Positions 23,196 to 35,350 of a stretch of DNA of 64,000 nucleotides are shown here, piece after piece. The DNA comes from Phoronis australis (Eukaryota > Phoronida > Phoronidae). Below the pieces are notes generated by a model. The model was not told the origin of the DNA. It did no database searches and saw only the letters and a program-made list of their open reading frames with translations. Location: positions 578,371-642,370 of the forward strand of contig NMRA01000120.1 of the NCBI GenBank assembly GCA_002633005.1. The letters run 5' to 3'. Both the position numbers and the translations under genes were made by a program. How positions within the stretch are numbered: the stretch's first letter is position 1; every line of letters begins with the position of its first letter.

Positions 23196-25774
23196 CGCGT
23201 GACATAAATAAATGAAAAATTGTCTCGCCACAAATACCAAAACAATCCAGCCAACTGAACAAACGGTCGAAATTAAGTTTAATGCGAGACATGCGTGTTT
23301 AGTATCCGATAACTGTGATAAACTTGACAACGGAGGAGTGATTATGTAGTTCGACAGACTTGTGAAAAATAAACGCCTTCGGGTAATTAAGCAAAAGTTA
23401 TCTCGTTGCGACAGATAAACATGGGGAAATAACAGTTTCTCATTAGAGACAAGTGAACTATGCGTAAAATATTCTTTGAAATTCCTATTTCATTTTGCAT
23501 GTCCTACAACGAAGGCGGGTGCATCACACTTAAAGTCACACTGAAGACTCAGGTTTGAAATCCTTGAATTTGTTTAGCGACAGGTGCACGTGCGACTTCA
23601 CATTTGATTTCACGCTGTCCTGCAAACCTTTCCAGAAGGTGTCGAAGAGAACTAGTTGTAAAGCCACTGCCTGAAAACATGTTCAGCGAGATCGATTGAC
23701 ATTTGTTATCTTATTGGGGCTTGTTAAATCATTAAAACTCGCTCTGAGATATGTAGAATTCCAACAAGTATATAATGCAACTGCCATAAAATTGTGGAAC
23801 CCAATCAAAATTGCTACTACTCAAAGCCCTGCAAATATCACAAGGTATCTCAATTTCATACTTTCACCTCACATTAAACATGCTTTAATTGGTCGAGCTC
23901 CCTGACCTTGTTGGTGTACATTTATAAAGTGTAAGGACGATGATGTGCGACGTGCGCGAAAAAATGAATATGACGGTAAAACATAGGCAACATGAAAGGT
24001 AGTAATTTGTTACCACTTTTTGTTCAGATTGTGGAGGTGGCCAGGGTGTAAACAATTATATTTTGATGGGGGGTGAAGCTGAAAAATTGGGATACCCTCC
24101 CATTTCAAAAATGAACAAGAAGGATACCCATTTGAAGAGATCTTCAACGAAAAATTCATCATTTCGCAGAGTCTTGTTCCAAAGTAACCTCCCTTTTTGT
24201 AGATGTTACTTACAGAAATTTAAACTTATCGCAGAGTTCTTGAACGGCCGTCTTTTAACCAATTACGCCTGATCGACCAGTATAAGAGCCGAGTTGACAT
24301 GCTATCGAAACAAGCATTTTTCGCAACGCAACTTTTCAGCAACTGATAACACTGAGAAACGTACAGCAATTTTTCTAAATTTGGAAGTGAACTGTAGAGA
24401 TTCGAAATTCAAAAGTAAGTCCCTTTGGGCAGCGAATTAAATCAGATAAGACGCCCTTCCTAAAGGAATTTTGTCATATAAAATGCATCCTATCCTAAGA
24501 AAACTGGTCGTGAAAAGTCAGCTAAGCAACATGCCCGGTATAGAGTACCAGTTAAATGTCCCCCACAGGCAAAAGGAGGTCTGCCAGAACCCTGTTGACA
24601 AAATAGTGACCCACCAACTTTCGCACGCCCGCGATATCGAGCATAAGGATAGTCGAAGATATTGGAAAGATAAGGCAGAGATTCAGTACACACGTACGAT
24701 AAATCGTTTACGAAACAGTCCGGAGTTCAGGCGATCTAAGGAAAAGGCACACTCTTCTGATGACGAGAGATGACACATACTTATGAATATACAGTGATAT
24801 ACGTCATTGCTTAATTATTTTCATTGCACAGATGCACATAATACATCGGTCATAACGTTTTATAAGGTTTTCTGCACTACAATGTTTTTTGCTGTGTTGG
24901 GTACTGGGTAGGATAGTATATCGAAATGAAAATTTCGAGCACACGAACCCTTGTTGAAAATGAATATCTCGGTCAATAGATGAACATTTTGTTATCGATT
25001 AAATGATCTCATGTCGTTTATATTTCGTTGATTGGCTGCGGGATGAATACATTTTTACTTTCATTGATGCTAGCACAGTATTTGTAAGAATTTGTGAGAC
25101 TTCATCAACAAGAATAACCACCAATCACCGCAAATGTTGAAATGATACAGCTCGTCCATGAAATGACCAATTTGGAAATTTATCGCTTCACCAAAGGAAT
25201 AAACACCCTCAACAGCTCATTTGTCAGAAATTGTTTAAAATAGCTACAGACAACGGCAGAGAGCGGTGTGACGATTGACATTTCAGAGGCAACCGAGCGG
25301 AGTTCTGAAAACGCCAGGATATATCAGCAACGTATCACGTTAAACCCCTCTTGCTACCAAGCACGTTATAATTAATGATTATAACCTTGGATTGTTGATA
25401 CCCAAAGTCCCGATGAATGAAGTGCTATTGCGTCCAATTCTTTATCGGTTATCACTAAATTATCGTCCATAGATGAAGTGTTGGTTGCCGGTTAGACTTA
25501 GTGCAGTTTTGATAAACCAGCTATTTCGAGCCCAGCCAAAGGATTACTAGTTTAAAACGTCAACAAAACCCCCGGACTGAGACATGTTAATATATGTATC
25601 GTCAAACGCTTGAGTTGAGGGGCTGGGAACAAACATGTCGTCAGGTTGTCTTTGGGAAAACAAAATCTGAAATTCAGCTCAATTTATTACTGGCATATAG
25701 ACCTACGTGGATCTTGACCGGGAGTGCAAGTTAGACAGGCAGTCAAATAAATCTGCACCAGTGTAGGGACCAAT
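23196..25774. other. No gene recognised
   Basis: Possible intron downstream of the promoter at 22887-23040. The longest open frame here (24471-24773, plus, 100 codons, polar and basic) matches nothing I recognise and has no splice or Kozak support. Confidence 0.35.
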
Positions 25775-25925
25775 GCATCTGGGCCACGAGTCGAGCATGG
25801 ACCCATGTCTCCGGGCTGTGAATTGAGTACAGACCCATGGCTACTGGCCATGCATTGAGCCCAGAAACATGGATTCGGGTCATGTAGCCCCCGGCATGAA
25901 CCTGGGCCATGGCCAAAAATAATCT
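25775..25925. repeat. Degenerate ~32-bp minisatellite
   Basis: Four to five imperfect copies of a unit such as GGGCTGTGAATTGAGTACAG followed by ACCCATGG; unit starts near 25781, 25813 and 25846, with increasing divergence to the right. Confidence 0.6.
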
Positions 25926-26174
25926 CATAGCACCTGGCTTGCACTAGAACGGATTCACCATGTGCCTTCAGTTGGAGTTCAGATTTTGCGGTTTTGAAGT
26001 TTTGCGGTAAACGTAGAATAGCTTTGGTTTCTTGTGACTACACAGGCTCTATCGCGACTGCAAAATTATTGAACGACAATGCACAAGTATGTGTTCGCTG
26101 CAGAATAGCGATTGTTGTTGCTGGTAGATGTATCAAGGATATTGTTGACGGAAACGGAGGCGTTGTTGGTATTG

Positions 26175-26636
26175 GTGATGATAACCATAATGTCGATGAC
26201 GATGGCCACGATCATCACCAGCATTGCTAACACCATCGCCCTCGTCGTCGATGTGGGTACTAATCGTCACCGTCATTGTCATTACCAAAATCACATTCAT
26301 CATCATCATCATCATCATCATCATCGTCGTCGTCGTCGTCGTCGTTATCAACATCGTCGTCAACTTCAACAACAACAGCATCATCGTTATTATCACCATC
26401 AACATCATCATCGTCGTCGTCATCAGCATCATCCCCATTATCATCATCGTCTTTAGCATCATCATCGTCATCAGCATCATCATCAACATCGTCGTCGTCA
26501 CCATCACCGTCATCAGCAACATAACCATCGTTAATCAACATCATCGTCATCATCATCAGTCTCCATCATCGTCATCAGCTACATCATCACCGTCATAAAC
26601 ACTGTGATCATCATTATCATTATTATCATCGTCATT
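26175..26636. repeat. Long ATC/GTC/CAC triplet array (about 460 bp)
   Basis: Almost uninterrupted trinucleotides (CAT, CGT, CAC, CAA) in one register, with a purer block near 26290-26340. Five overlapping open frames on both strands read His-, Ser-, Ile-, Met- or Asp-rich runs; this follows from the repeat lacking stop triplets and is not evidence of coding. Confidence 0.9.
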
Positions 26637-26639
26637 TTA

Positions 26640-28685
26640 AGTAGTAAGCGTTTATTTTCAATGTAAAGTGGACTACTAAGTTGACCTATTTTGTTGTGTA
26701 TCAAGTATTTCATATTGCATTATGTGATAACGTGGTGATTTGATTCGAGTGCTGTCGATAAGTTCCACATTCTGACCTATGCCAATCAAGCCTGTCTTGG
26801 CAAATGAATTTGAAACAAAATCAGCTTGGTGAGTGGAAGACAACTGAGGAGCGCCTGTGTGTATAAAGGTACCGTCGGCAATTCTTGCATAATGGCATCA
26901 GATGCTTCATTAGCAAAGACTGGCCACATACACTGAGTAATAACGAGTTAAATTGTTTACGAGCCGAATGAAAAACAAAGCTGAGATATGGAGTCAGGTG
27001 CATCCTCGAGTTACGTAACCAGCAGCTGCGACAATGAGAACGAAACTTGCAATTCCGCTTTTCAATTACTTTTCAGTAATAACTGAGGTTGATATATCGT
27101 GGAATCTAAAGCAAGATTATTCCATTATACTAGATATTTAAGAAATGGGACATTTTTAACTTGAAATGGCCGCTAAATGTCATGATAAAATCAAACTTGC
27201 AAGTGATCGCCTGGCGGCAACTCGTGTTGTGACGCTATTAAAGGAATGAATGCACGATATTAAAGCCGATAAATGAGACCATTTTGCCAGTTTTCCGTCT
27301 GTTTTGATAATTCATAGCAGCAAATCTTTGCAGGTTTACCTCCATGATGAATGTGGTAAAACGTGAGTACTGCATCTGTCGGTAGTGACGTCACGCTCTC
27401 CAGCAAAACAAGTAATAACCCAATTATGGTAGTTTGAGGAGACTTTCAACCTCAGGCCACGTGGGTGAATATAACTTTCGGCGCGTTTCGGAAATCAGTC
27501 CCTTAATAATTGCCTAGCAACAGAAGCTCGGATATTCAATTTTTCTTAAAATCAGTTAAGCTAATCATCGAAACCGGAAGCTTGGATATTTTTTCTGAAA
27601 TTCCAATTCCTAAAATATATTTCTCGTTGACACAAAGTCTTCGATGAAAAACGCACCCTTGACGTTTCTGAAGTAGTCGAGTTTAAAAATTCTACTAATC
27701 ACCAATAATTCCGACTGTGTCTGTAACTGGAAACAAATTCCACGAGCCTTCTTTTTAGGGAGAATTAACATAATTTACGAGGTGCATCTTTAGCACAGCA
27801 TAGAGTACGTGTTGACTACATGCTTTCTTGAAAGGGATTAGAGCTGAGGAAATATATGGTTCAAATTCCATTACGAAAGTTGCAAGTCATGCCTCGGCAA
27901 TGATGCATTTGTGTGAAGGTCAAAATATAACTCAATGCTGAATACGGGATGGCCGTCCTCTCGTTGGCACAAACATTTTGACGAAGAATGAAATCTACGT
28001 GTGCTGGTTGTTATCATCTCTTGGAACACACAAGCCCCATCTAAATAGAAAACTTAGTAAGAATTCCAGTAGGACAGAAATAATCAACACATCAGTTTCG
28101 ATCCAGTGTTATCCGGTCATTATTCTGTTATCAACTCGGTTAAGTCGACGTTTACGTTTGGATTCGTCGATGTAGTTCTGTCGATAGCTGGAACACTTTG
28201 CTACCCGGTCAATCTTACCCTCGGGAATAGTATAGACGAAGCAGTATTGCTTCTCAGTACATACTGATGGTGGAGTACACAAAAATCGACCGCGAAACTA
28301 AGATTGAAGTTATATTGAGCGCGGCTTCGGCGGATCAGAAAAAAACAACTTCAAAGTAAAGTAGAATAAGAACGAAGTGGTTTGTTAGGGCACGAAATAA
28401 TGCCATTCCTGTGAACTCAACTCCGAGCATGGTATAACCATAGAAAAGAAGACGGTGTAACTTGGCTAATTTTTCACGACACGATTTTGTAAGGATAACA
28501 ACATTAATTCAAAACATTCAACGCTCGTCTCTGTGTGATACGGAATGTCCCAAGGTAATAGTCACATTGCATACAAGAAATTTTATCATCCTGGAAAGCT
28601 AGGCGTGAAAACGAAACCCAGAGCCTGTCACTGAATACAAACGTGGGTTCATGATAGAATTCACACTGTGCTTCACTCATTCAGA
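26640..28685. other. No gene recognised
   Basis: AT-rich, only short open frames, no strong splice-site pairs flanking an open frame, and no clear repeat family. Confidence 0.35.
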
Positions 28686-28870
28686 CTACCTCCAGTAATT
28701 TCGCAGCCTCAAATTCTCTATTGGAGGTGCATGTTTCTATGCGCATGTGCGAATTTCAGTCTCCGATTTAAAAAATCACATGAGTTGCCGTCACGGCTGA
28801 AGTCTGCAAATGCGCTTATGTCGTTCACCTCTACCGGGAAATTTGAAGCTATGAAAATACTAGGTGCGAT
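28686..28870. mobile_element. Diverged relative of the 6209-6479 MITE
   Basis: CTACCTCCAGTAATTTCGCA...CTCAAATT at the left is inverted at 28839-28868, and the middle (GCGCATGTGCGAATTTCAGT, then TGAGTTGCCGTC and GAAGTCTGC) matches the 6209 element. Shorter by about 85 bp, with more mismatches. Confidence 0.6.
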
Positions 28871-29563
28871 ACCTTAGTTTGCCAACCATACGATATCAAC
28901 CTGTAGCGTGACATGAGTTACGACGACTTTGGGTCGCATCAATAATTACAACGATGGATTATGTTTCGTGAAAAGTAAGTTCATTTAAGTACTTGAACAT
29001 AAAACTATTTCCCGTGGAACAGCGTTGTGTTTTATTTTCTGGAAAACACATTAGAGAATTAAACCTCCGAGGGACGCGCTATTAAAAAGATTTTGACATC
29101 AATTTAATAATCAATTGAGTTCGCAGCGAACAAGACGGTAATGAGACTTATGACACAAAAGTGATTATACCGTGTTAATGGGGCGATTCAATCCCAGAAT
29201 TAGCATAAATGATGCATAACACAATCATCGAAAACTTGTCCTCCGTTACCTCTATAAAAACACCATTTTCGAGTGTAAAATGAGACTTGGGAACGAGTAA
29301 TTAGAAGTTTATGTGTAAAACTCTTGGACCAATTGCATGGTTGAAGTTGTGCTAATACGTGGAAGTTATGACACTAACAGAGAGTTATTATTTTTGCAGA
29401 AGCGCAATTCGTTTAATTTGTGCACACATCGTTATTAGCTACGCATACAGTTACTCTTGTTTGAGCCGAACAATGAGCTACGACGGCTGGACAGACTGAC
29501 TTTGTTAAAATCACTTGCTCAGTTTCTTATGCTCAGTTTCTAAATTACAATACCTTTAGTTAC

Positions 29564-29694
29564 CGTGAATACGCAACCCATGACGAATGTAATTGACCAT
29601 CCCTAACTCGGAATGTCCACTCGAAGACACGTGCCAGCGGTCAAAGACCAAACGAAGTCGTGCCAATGTGTTTATTTCGGTTCCATCTTCAGAC
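29564..29694 (-). CDS. Orphan internal exon, unknown product
   Basis: A 131-base open stretch between an acceptor CGCCTGTCAG and donor GTAACT, class 1-1 (one base, 43 codons, one base). The translation begins SEDGTEINTLARLRLVFDRW and ends NYIRHGLRIHG, has normal amino-acid composition and no low complexity. I do not recognise the family. Symmetric 1-1 exons are common in modular extracellular proteins, but that is only suggestive. Its partner exons were not found. Confidence 0.3.
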
Positions 29695-30004
29695 CTGACA
29701 GGCGTGAGTGATGGATTGACCAACGTAGAAACAGAAGTGATTAAATAAATAAATAAATGTATGGCAAGCATGCTATCAACTGTATCAACATCAGCACACG
29801 TGTGCTTACTTAGGCCATTTATGCTAGTAGTTTTCACACAAAAATTAGCAACACTCGCGGCAAATGGTGGTGTCGCACATTGCTCATTGCTCACAAAAGA
29901 ATTTCTCCAATTTTCGGAAATTCCTGGCAGTAACAAGTTCGTGATCTGATACAAATTATTCCATATTAATTATGTCTTATAACTGAGTGAATTGTGAATG
30001 CGAA

Positions 30005-30112
30005 ACATCATCCCCCCTCCCTCCCTCCCATTCTCCCTCCCTCCCTCCCACTCTCCCTCCCTCCCACTCTCCCTCCCCTCTCTCCCTCCGCTCTCTCCCT
30101 CCCCTCTCTCCT
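30005..30112. repeat. CCCT-rich microsatellite
   Basis: About 108 bp of CCCTCCCT, CTCTCCCT and CCACTCTCCCT blocks, pyrimidine only on the plus strand. Confidence 0.9.
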
Positions 30113-30689
30113 GTTTATGATATTTCTTAAAGAATATTCATGAAAACGGAATGAAGGCCAATTACTTATTATGCAAAACTAAAAAATCCAATAAACGACG
30201 AGTAGTTTCTGGAACTTCCATACGACCGCGGAACAGGTTTCTATTTTCAGGTTATCCAAGGTATTTTAACCCAATGTAAATTCTGACATCATACCCAAAA
30301 TGTTCATATTCAGACGTTATAAAGTTTTGTCCCAAAAGCGTCACCGCAAGCATTTTGTCCACCTAACAGCGCCCTTGCAGACACTACCTTAAAGAATTCA
30401 AATGTGCAGTCGATCACCTCTAAACTGTTTACTTGCAGTTCAATTTGCTCACCTATCAGCTATCTAGCTTAATCCAATCTAATCTAATTAACTTTGCAGT
30501 GCCAAACAGAGCTAACTCATACCGGATAGCCCAACACTGGCAATACAATCTTTAGTTTATCAACATCGTTTATGGCAGAGGTAAAATCATCTTGACACGC
30601 ATTCAGTGCTCACCTAAACAAATGTTCAGAATGAGGCACCAAATTAGAAACGCTTGCTTGTACCCGTGATTACAAGCATGATCGAAGAA

Positions 30690-30815
30690 ACGCATATGCA
30701 AGAAGCTCGCAAAGAAAGCTACCACGTGATTTGTTTGTAGATACATGACAAAATCTCGTGAAGTCTTGCGTGATCTTGCGTTTTGCTAAGTTCTCGCATC
30801 TACAGAACGCACTAG
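30690..30815. mobile_element. Possible diverged copy of the ACGGAACGCA MITE family
   Basis: Shares CTACAGAACGCAC at its right end and CCACGTGATTTG inside with the copy at 36641-36786, but the left end is too diverged to define. Confidence 0.3.
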
Positions 30816-31580
30816 CACTACTAGTCACCAAATTCTGGCACTCGTGAGTTTCCGTGTGTTTACGTACAGTAATACCATCGCTTGCCTTCACGATGTGTAC
30901 AAAAATGTAGACACATAGTATTATCGAGTAAGAATATCAGTTTTTACCGTTTTATAATGGGAATATCTAATCCAGATTCATCAGGTTACAATATATACCA
31001 AATATGTCAGCACGGTTCATAAATAATATATGGAAAGTTATAATAAGTGGTTTAAAAATGGCAAACTTCAAAATAAGGTAAAATAAAAATAACGTGGTTT
31101 ATTAAACTAAAAAATAACACCATTACGACCATTATAACTTGTCTTGTGTCACGACTTAGTTTTTATGAACATCGCGACACTTAATCAAACATTAGACACT
31201 TTACGTAAAACGTGTTGTACTAAGGTAAAAGTCTTATCACAAAAACATCCTTGAATACAACTGAAATGGAAATTTCCAGGGCACCATTTGCAAGTTTGCT
31301 TAGTGGTCAAATTGGAAACCACAACACAACGACATGCCGTAAAAAACTTACCATGCACAAAAATCCTTACCACAGAACTTGAACTACCACCACACTAGGC
31401 AATCTTTTCAATGTAAGTGACCACAAAGCACATAGGAACTAGGTGGCCCAGTCTGAGGTGTGAGTTTAGATTCCGTGGTAATGGTTTTTGCGCGCGTGGT
31501 AAGCCGGAGTGCGCACCCATGGTAAAGGTTGGTTTCAGTTCTCTGGTGCATGTGTGTACGAATTTATATTCATTCATTTG

Positions 31581-31624
31581 CCCGTGCGCATCCCGCCCGT
31601 GCGCATCCCGCCCGTGCGCATCCC
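31581..31624. repeat. Three tandem copies of a 15-bp GC-rich unit
   Basis: CCCGTGCGCATCCCG repeated three times without mismatch (the last copy one base short). It sits about 170 bp upstream of the candidate start at 31795. The GTGCGCA core resembles half of an NRF-1 type site, so a regulatory role is possible. Confidence 0.8.
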
Positions 31625-31794
31625 AAGACAAAAAAAAACGAAAAAGTTCAGATCCAATTTCAAGTGTCAAATTCGGAACACGGCGCAATCGTAACGGAAC
31701 TATGGCTAAGTATAGGCTCTCCCGCGCTATCTCAGCCGACCGGCAGTGGCGCTGGGCACTACGACTCCGTTTCCGTCGTCTGCTCCACTGTGCA

Positions 31795-33939
31795 ATGAAG
31801 AAAATTACTTCATTTTTTAAAGAAAATGGAACCTTTGTGATGATGAAAAAACAGAAGCTGCTGGTAAGATGTCAATTTTAATCGAAGCCTTAGTGAATCA
31901 CTCAGAAACTCATAATTCTCTCTTAGTCAAACCAAAACAATCGCGTCATTATTGCCAACACAAGAAACGGATTTGGTCTTTTGAGCAATTGAAGACTATT
32001 TTAAATACAACAAATTTGTTACAAACTGATTGCAAAAAATATAAAACATGTAATAAGCATTACAAAAAGAAGGTTTCGCACGCAAACGATGTGGACCATA
32101 AACAAGTAGGTCTCTTAATACCGACTTAAAGTTAAATCGTGGTGGCGCAGTGGTAAAGCACGCGTGCTCTGTCCGCCAGGTTGGGAGTTCGAGTCTGTTA
32201 CACTTGCAGTTTTTTTCTGTTTGACACTTTCTCCGTTTTTTTTTGCCTGTTTTTCTTGGATAATATTTCGGAAATCAAGGAAAATGCGTTCAATGTTTTA
32301 GGCTCATTCATTTGAACAGGTATGCCAGGAATAATATTGGTCGTACATTTGTAGTACGTACAATACGTAAACTAGTGATGAGAGAAGCAGGCGATAGCAG
32401 ATGGCGCTGCCTCCTGCACAGCTGTTGTTAAGCAACCGTAACCATGACAGAGAGTCGTATTAACTGATAGCGCGCGACAAATGAAGAACACTGCAAGAAT
32501 CTCGAGGCATACCGCAGAAATTCTCAGGATAGTCAGAATGCGTTTCCGGGCGAACCAGGGCCCATAGAAAACTAGGAAAATGTGGGCTGTCTAGCATAAC
32601 ACATCGGAAACAAACCGTATATACAAATGGGTGTAACCAGGCTAGAGTCCCGAACGCTCGGCTTATAAAGCGGCAGTAAACCTGCATTCCGTGGAAGACA
32701 CTTAACTTTTAATTCACACTACTAACCGCCATATAATTGGTCTTAATTTGTCCCTTAACCAGATGAAAAGTGATTTTTGGTTTTGCAAAGAACTGACAGT
32801 TCGTTATTGCTCGAAATCATACTTGACGAATAAAATGACAGGCCGTGAAAAGTCAACTAGAAGAGCTGGGTTCGAAACCCAGAATTCACCTGACAGAGGA
32901 ACAATTTCTGAACATTTCGATAACGGTAAGTGGTCTAAATCAAAAGTTGTTTCTTATGACGGAAAGCGGGTCCGTAGCTCAATTAAGTGCATTTTTGGTA
33001 AATTTCATTATTAAACTCAAGTTCGCTGATACGTCGTGCATGAACGTAGTTACTGTACCTCGCAAATAAGACAATGCGACTCGTTTGCCCAGATTTCACC
33101 GATGACGTAACTCACGCTGATTCTGGCCTATTGCGGGGGTTTTGAATTGCCTTTAAGGTTCATAGCTCTTTTTGTGGCATTCCTTCAATTTAACCTCTGA
33201 CTCCGACACTTGCTACAAAATGCGATGTTTTTCCATTATCTCAAAACCTCCAATGTGAAGAGTTATTGGACATAAACAGGTGCGCGTTTTTTGCTTGTGG
33301 TAGCGACCGTCTGCTAAAGCACTCATTTTACAGCTGTTTATAAAAGCTGGCTTTAAGGAAAAAGTGTGCACTACGTTGCACCCAGCACAAGTGGCATTCC
33401 AATAGTTCACCTGTCCATGCAGGTGCGAAAACGTGTGCTCAGGGGGTGTTCTCAAAAGTCAAGCTTTTACATGCAAAGTTCAACAGTTGTATTATAGTAT
33501 TCTAAACACTACGACACGACCAAGTTTAAAAAGTTAGAATTTTTACTTGAGGTACTTTGATTTATCTGACCTTTAGTATTTTATTTTGCACCAAGACAAA
33601 TATCAAATGTATCATGGATCAGACACATTCCGTAAAATAATGTAACCTGGCCTGTATGCAACTGGATGTTAAAGGTACTTCCCAAACAGAACAATAAACA
33701 TAGTTACGGGCTGAGCAAAACCGCTTGCTCACCAGAATCGTCGAATTTAGTACATACACTGTACACATAAGAGCATGAGTATCGTGGAAGTATTACGGAA
33801 ATACTCTCGTAGGCTCTAAAATCAGCATGTCGGAAGCGTTTTTGGTGGCGTCCTTACTCCTGAGGAGGCCCAGGACTTTCTTAAATCCGCCTATAACATT
33901 GTTGCTTCACTAAAAAGGAAGATTGCAATAATCAGCTAA
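31795..33939 (+). CDS. Candidate three-exon gene, small protein with PCNA-box-like start
   Basis: Three open pieces join with phase 0 at both junctions: 31795-31863 (ATG, donor CTG|GTAAGA), 32842-32925 (acceptor AATGACAG, donor ACG|GTAAGT) and 33826-33939 (acceptor AAAATCAG, stop TAA), giving 88 residues. The first exon begins MKKITSFFK, which fits the PCNA-binding pattern (Q/M)xxhxx(F)(F). The second contains LGSKPRIHLTEEQF and the third TPEEAQDFLKSAYNIVASLK, both of ordinary soluble-protein composition. The polypyrimidine tracts before exons 2 and 3 are weak. No family recognised; other exons may exist. A tRNA-derived SINE lies in the first intron. The model rests on phase agreement and composition only. 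Confidence 0.33.
32138..32245 (+). repeat. tRNA-derived SINE head
   Basis: A-box-like TGGCGCAGTGG (32143-32153) and B-box-like AGTTCGAGTCT (32186-32196) at the spacing of an internal pol III promoter, followed by T-rich stretches (32210-32217 and 32236-32244) that could act as terminator. No cloverleaf with paired acceptor ends, so a SINE and not a tRNA gene. Confidence 0.6.
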
Positions 33940-35160
33940 TGTATCAAGGTAAGACGTGCATGCAGTGAGCTAATTTTGGAAGGTAAACAAACAAATGCGA
34001 TTCCCAACATCGTATTGATCCAAAAGCTGTGGGCGTTTTTCGACGAAAACACGACAGAACCCCCCGAGGTTGCTGAACTTGTGTTAAATAGATCAACACG
34101 TTAAAACATTACTCGTCTTCTGAGCAATTTACTGGAGTTATCTCGGCAATTCATCGTATGCCTTTCCACGCCAAATAATCGATGCACCGGAATTCGATTT
34201 TACTTACACCCACACGCGAGTTGCGAACACCTGGTTAAAATAGGGAGAAAGACTGTGCATGTGTTTATCATATTTGTGCGTATTTAGATACATAATGCAT
34301 ACATCCGAAATGATGCGTTTTTCAAATAAATTTGTCCCTCAAGTGTTTCAACTATACATGTATACACATGCCGTAGCTTCACATATAGGTCAATGCGGCT
34401 ATCCCTGTATGCAAATGTTTAAAGTGAGTGTTTCAAACATGTTTTGTTCAATCACAGTTCTTTTCCGTTAATCACGTAAGCCAATATTGGGGTGGAAACA
34501 TCTTAGGCGTATGTCATATCATATTAATCAAATAACGAAAAAAGGTGATTAGGGGAAATCTCGCGAGACCTGCGCATCCGAGACACGGAAAAGCTGGTCA
34601 GATCACTCGAAAATCATAACTACAAACTCGTGCAACTCATTCGTGAATAAACCATTTATCAGAAAAATTCACTTTCTTGCTGAACTTCCAAAGGTTGAAG
34701 AAGTGGACGACTAATCGGCCCGGCCGGCACTGTGATGACCTCTTCAACCAAAAGACGTTAAAATAGAAAAATCGTCACGACAACGCGCGTACTAGGTTCA
34801 CTGAAGATAGTCATTGACTGCGCGTTCTAATGACCAAAATGAGAGAAGTGACTAACTTTTTGCGCAAGCTTTTATACGCGTCATAAGTAAGTGTGCATGG
34901 GCTAAATGAGTATTTTTCAAATATAGTTAGTGTTTAACGTAATTTCAATTTGAATACACGGCAGAATCTACCATTTTGTATCCGATACTTGTAAGTCAAG
35001 TTTCACTCATGTAATGTGCAGTTCCGCCTTTGAAAATGTTCGTTCATGTTATGAGGCGAAAACCTTCTTGTTTTTTGACGCGGCCAATGGAGTCGGCAAG
35101 TTCATGGGACATGGAGTCCCGCGGGTTATTAGTCAAAATGCAGGAGACTCGACCACATAA
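33940..35160. other. No gene recognised
   Basis: Only short open frames. A strong acceptor/donor pair around a 23-base stretch near 34208-34230 (minus strand) could be a microexon but cannot be supported alone. Confidence 0.35.
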
Positions 35161-35177
35161 GGGTTGACCTACTTACT

Positions 35178-35350
35178 ATCAACTTCATCATCATCACCAC
35201 CGCCACCGCCATCATCACCATCTTCCTTACGTTATGATCATCATCGGCTGATTACAATCACCACCAAAACAAATCGTCGTCCCCACCATCACCACCACCA
35301 CCATCATCCGGGTATTCTGATTGCTCGTATTATTTTTATTTATTTATTTT
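35178..35350. repeat. ATC/CAC triplet-rich stretch
   Basis: Interrupted TCATCA, CACCGCCAC and CACCATCACCACCACCACCA runs, of the same type as the array at 26175-26636, ending in a TATTTATT tract. Confidence 0.75.

Noticed and set aside
26133-26598. Five overlapping open frames of 80-130 codons
   Set aside because: By-products of the triplet array; His/Ser/Ile/Met/Asp runs only.
31417-31881. 154-codon plus-strand open frame
   Set aside because: Its start lies upstream of the 15-bp repeat and its middle translates that repeat as PCASR; only the last part, from 31795, looks coding.
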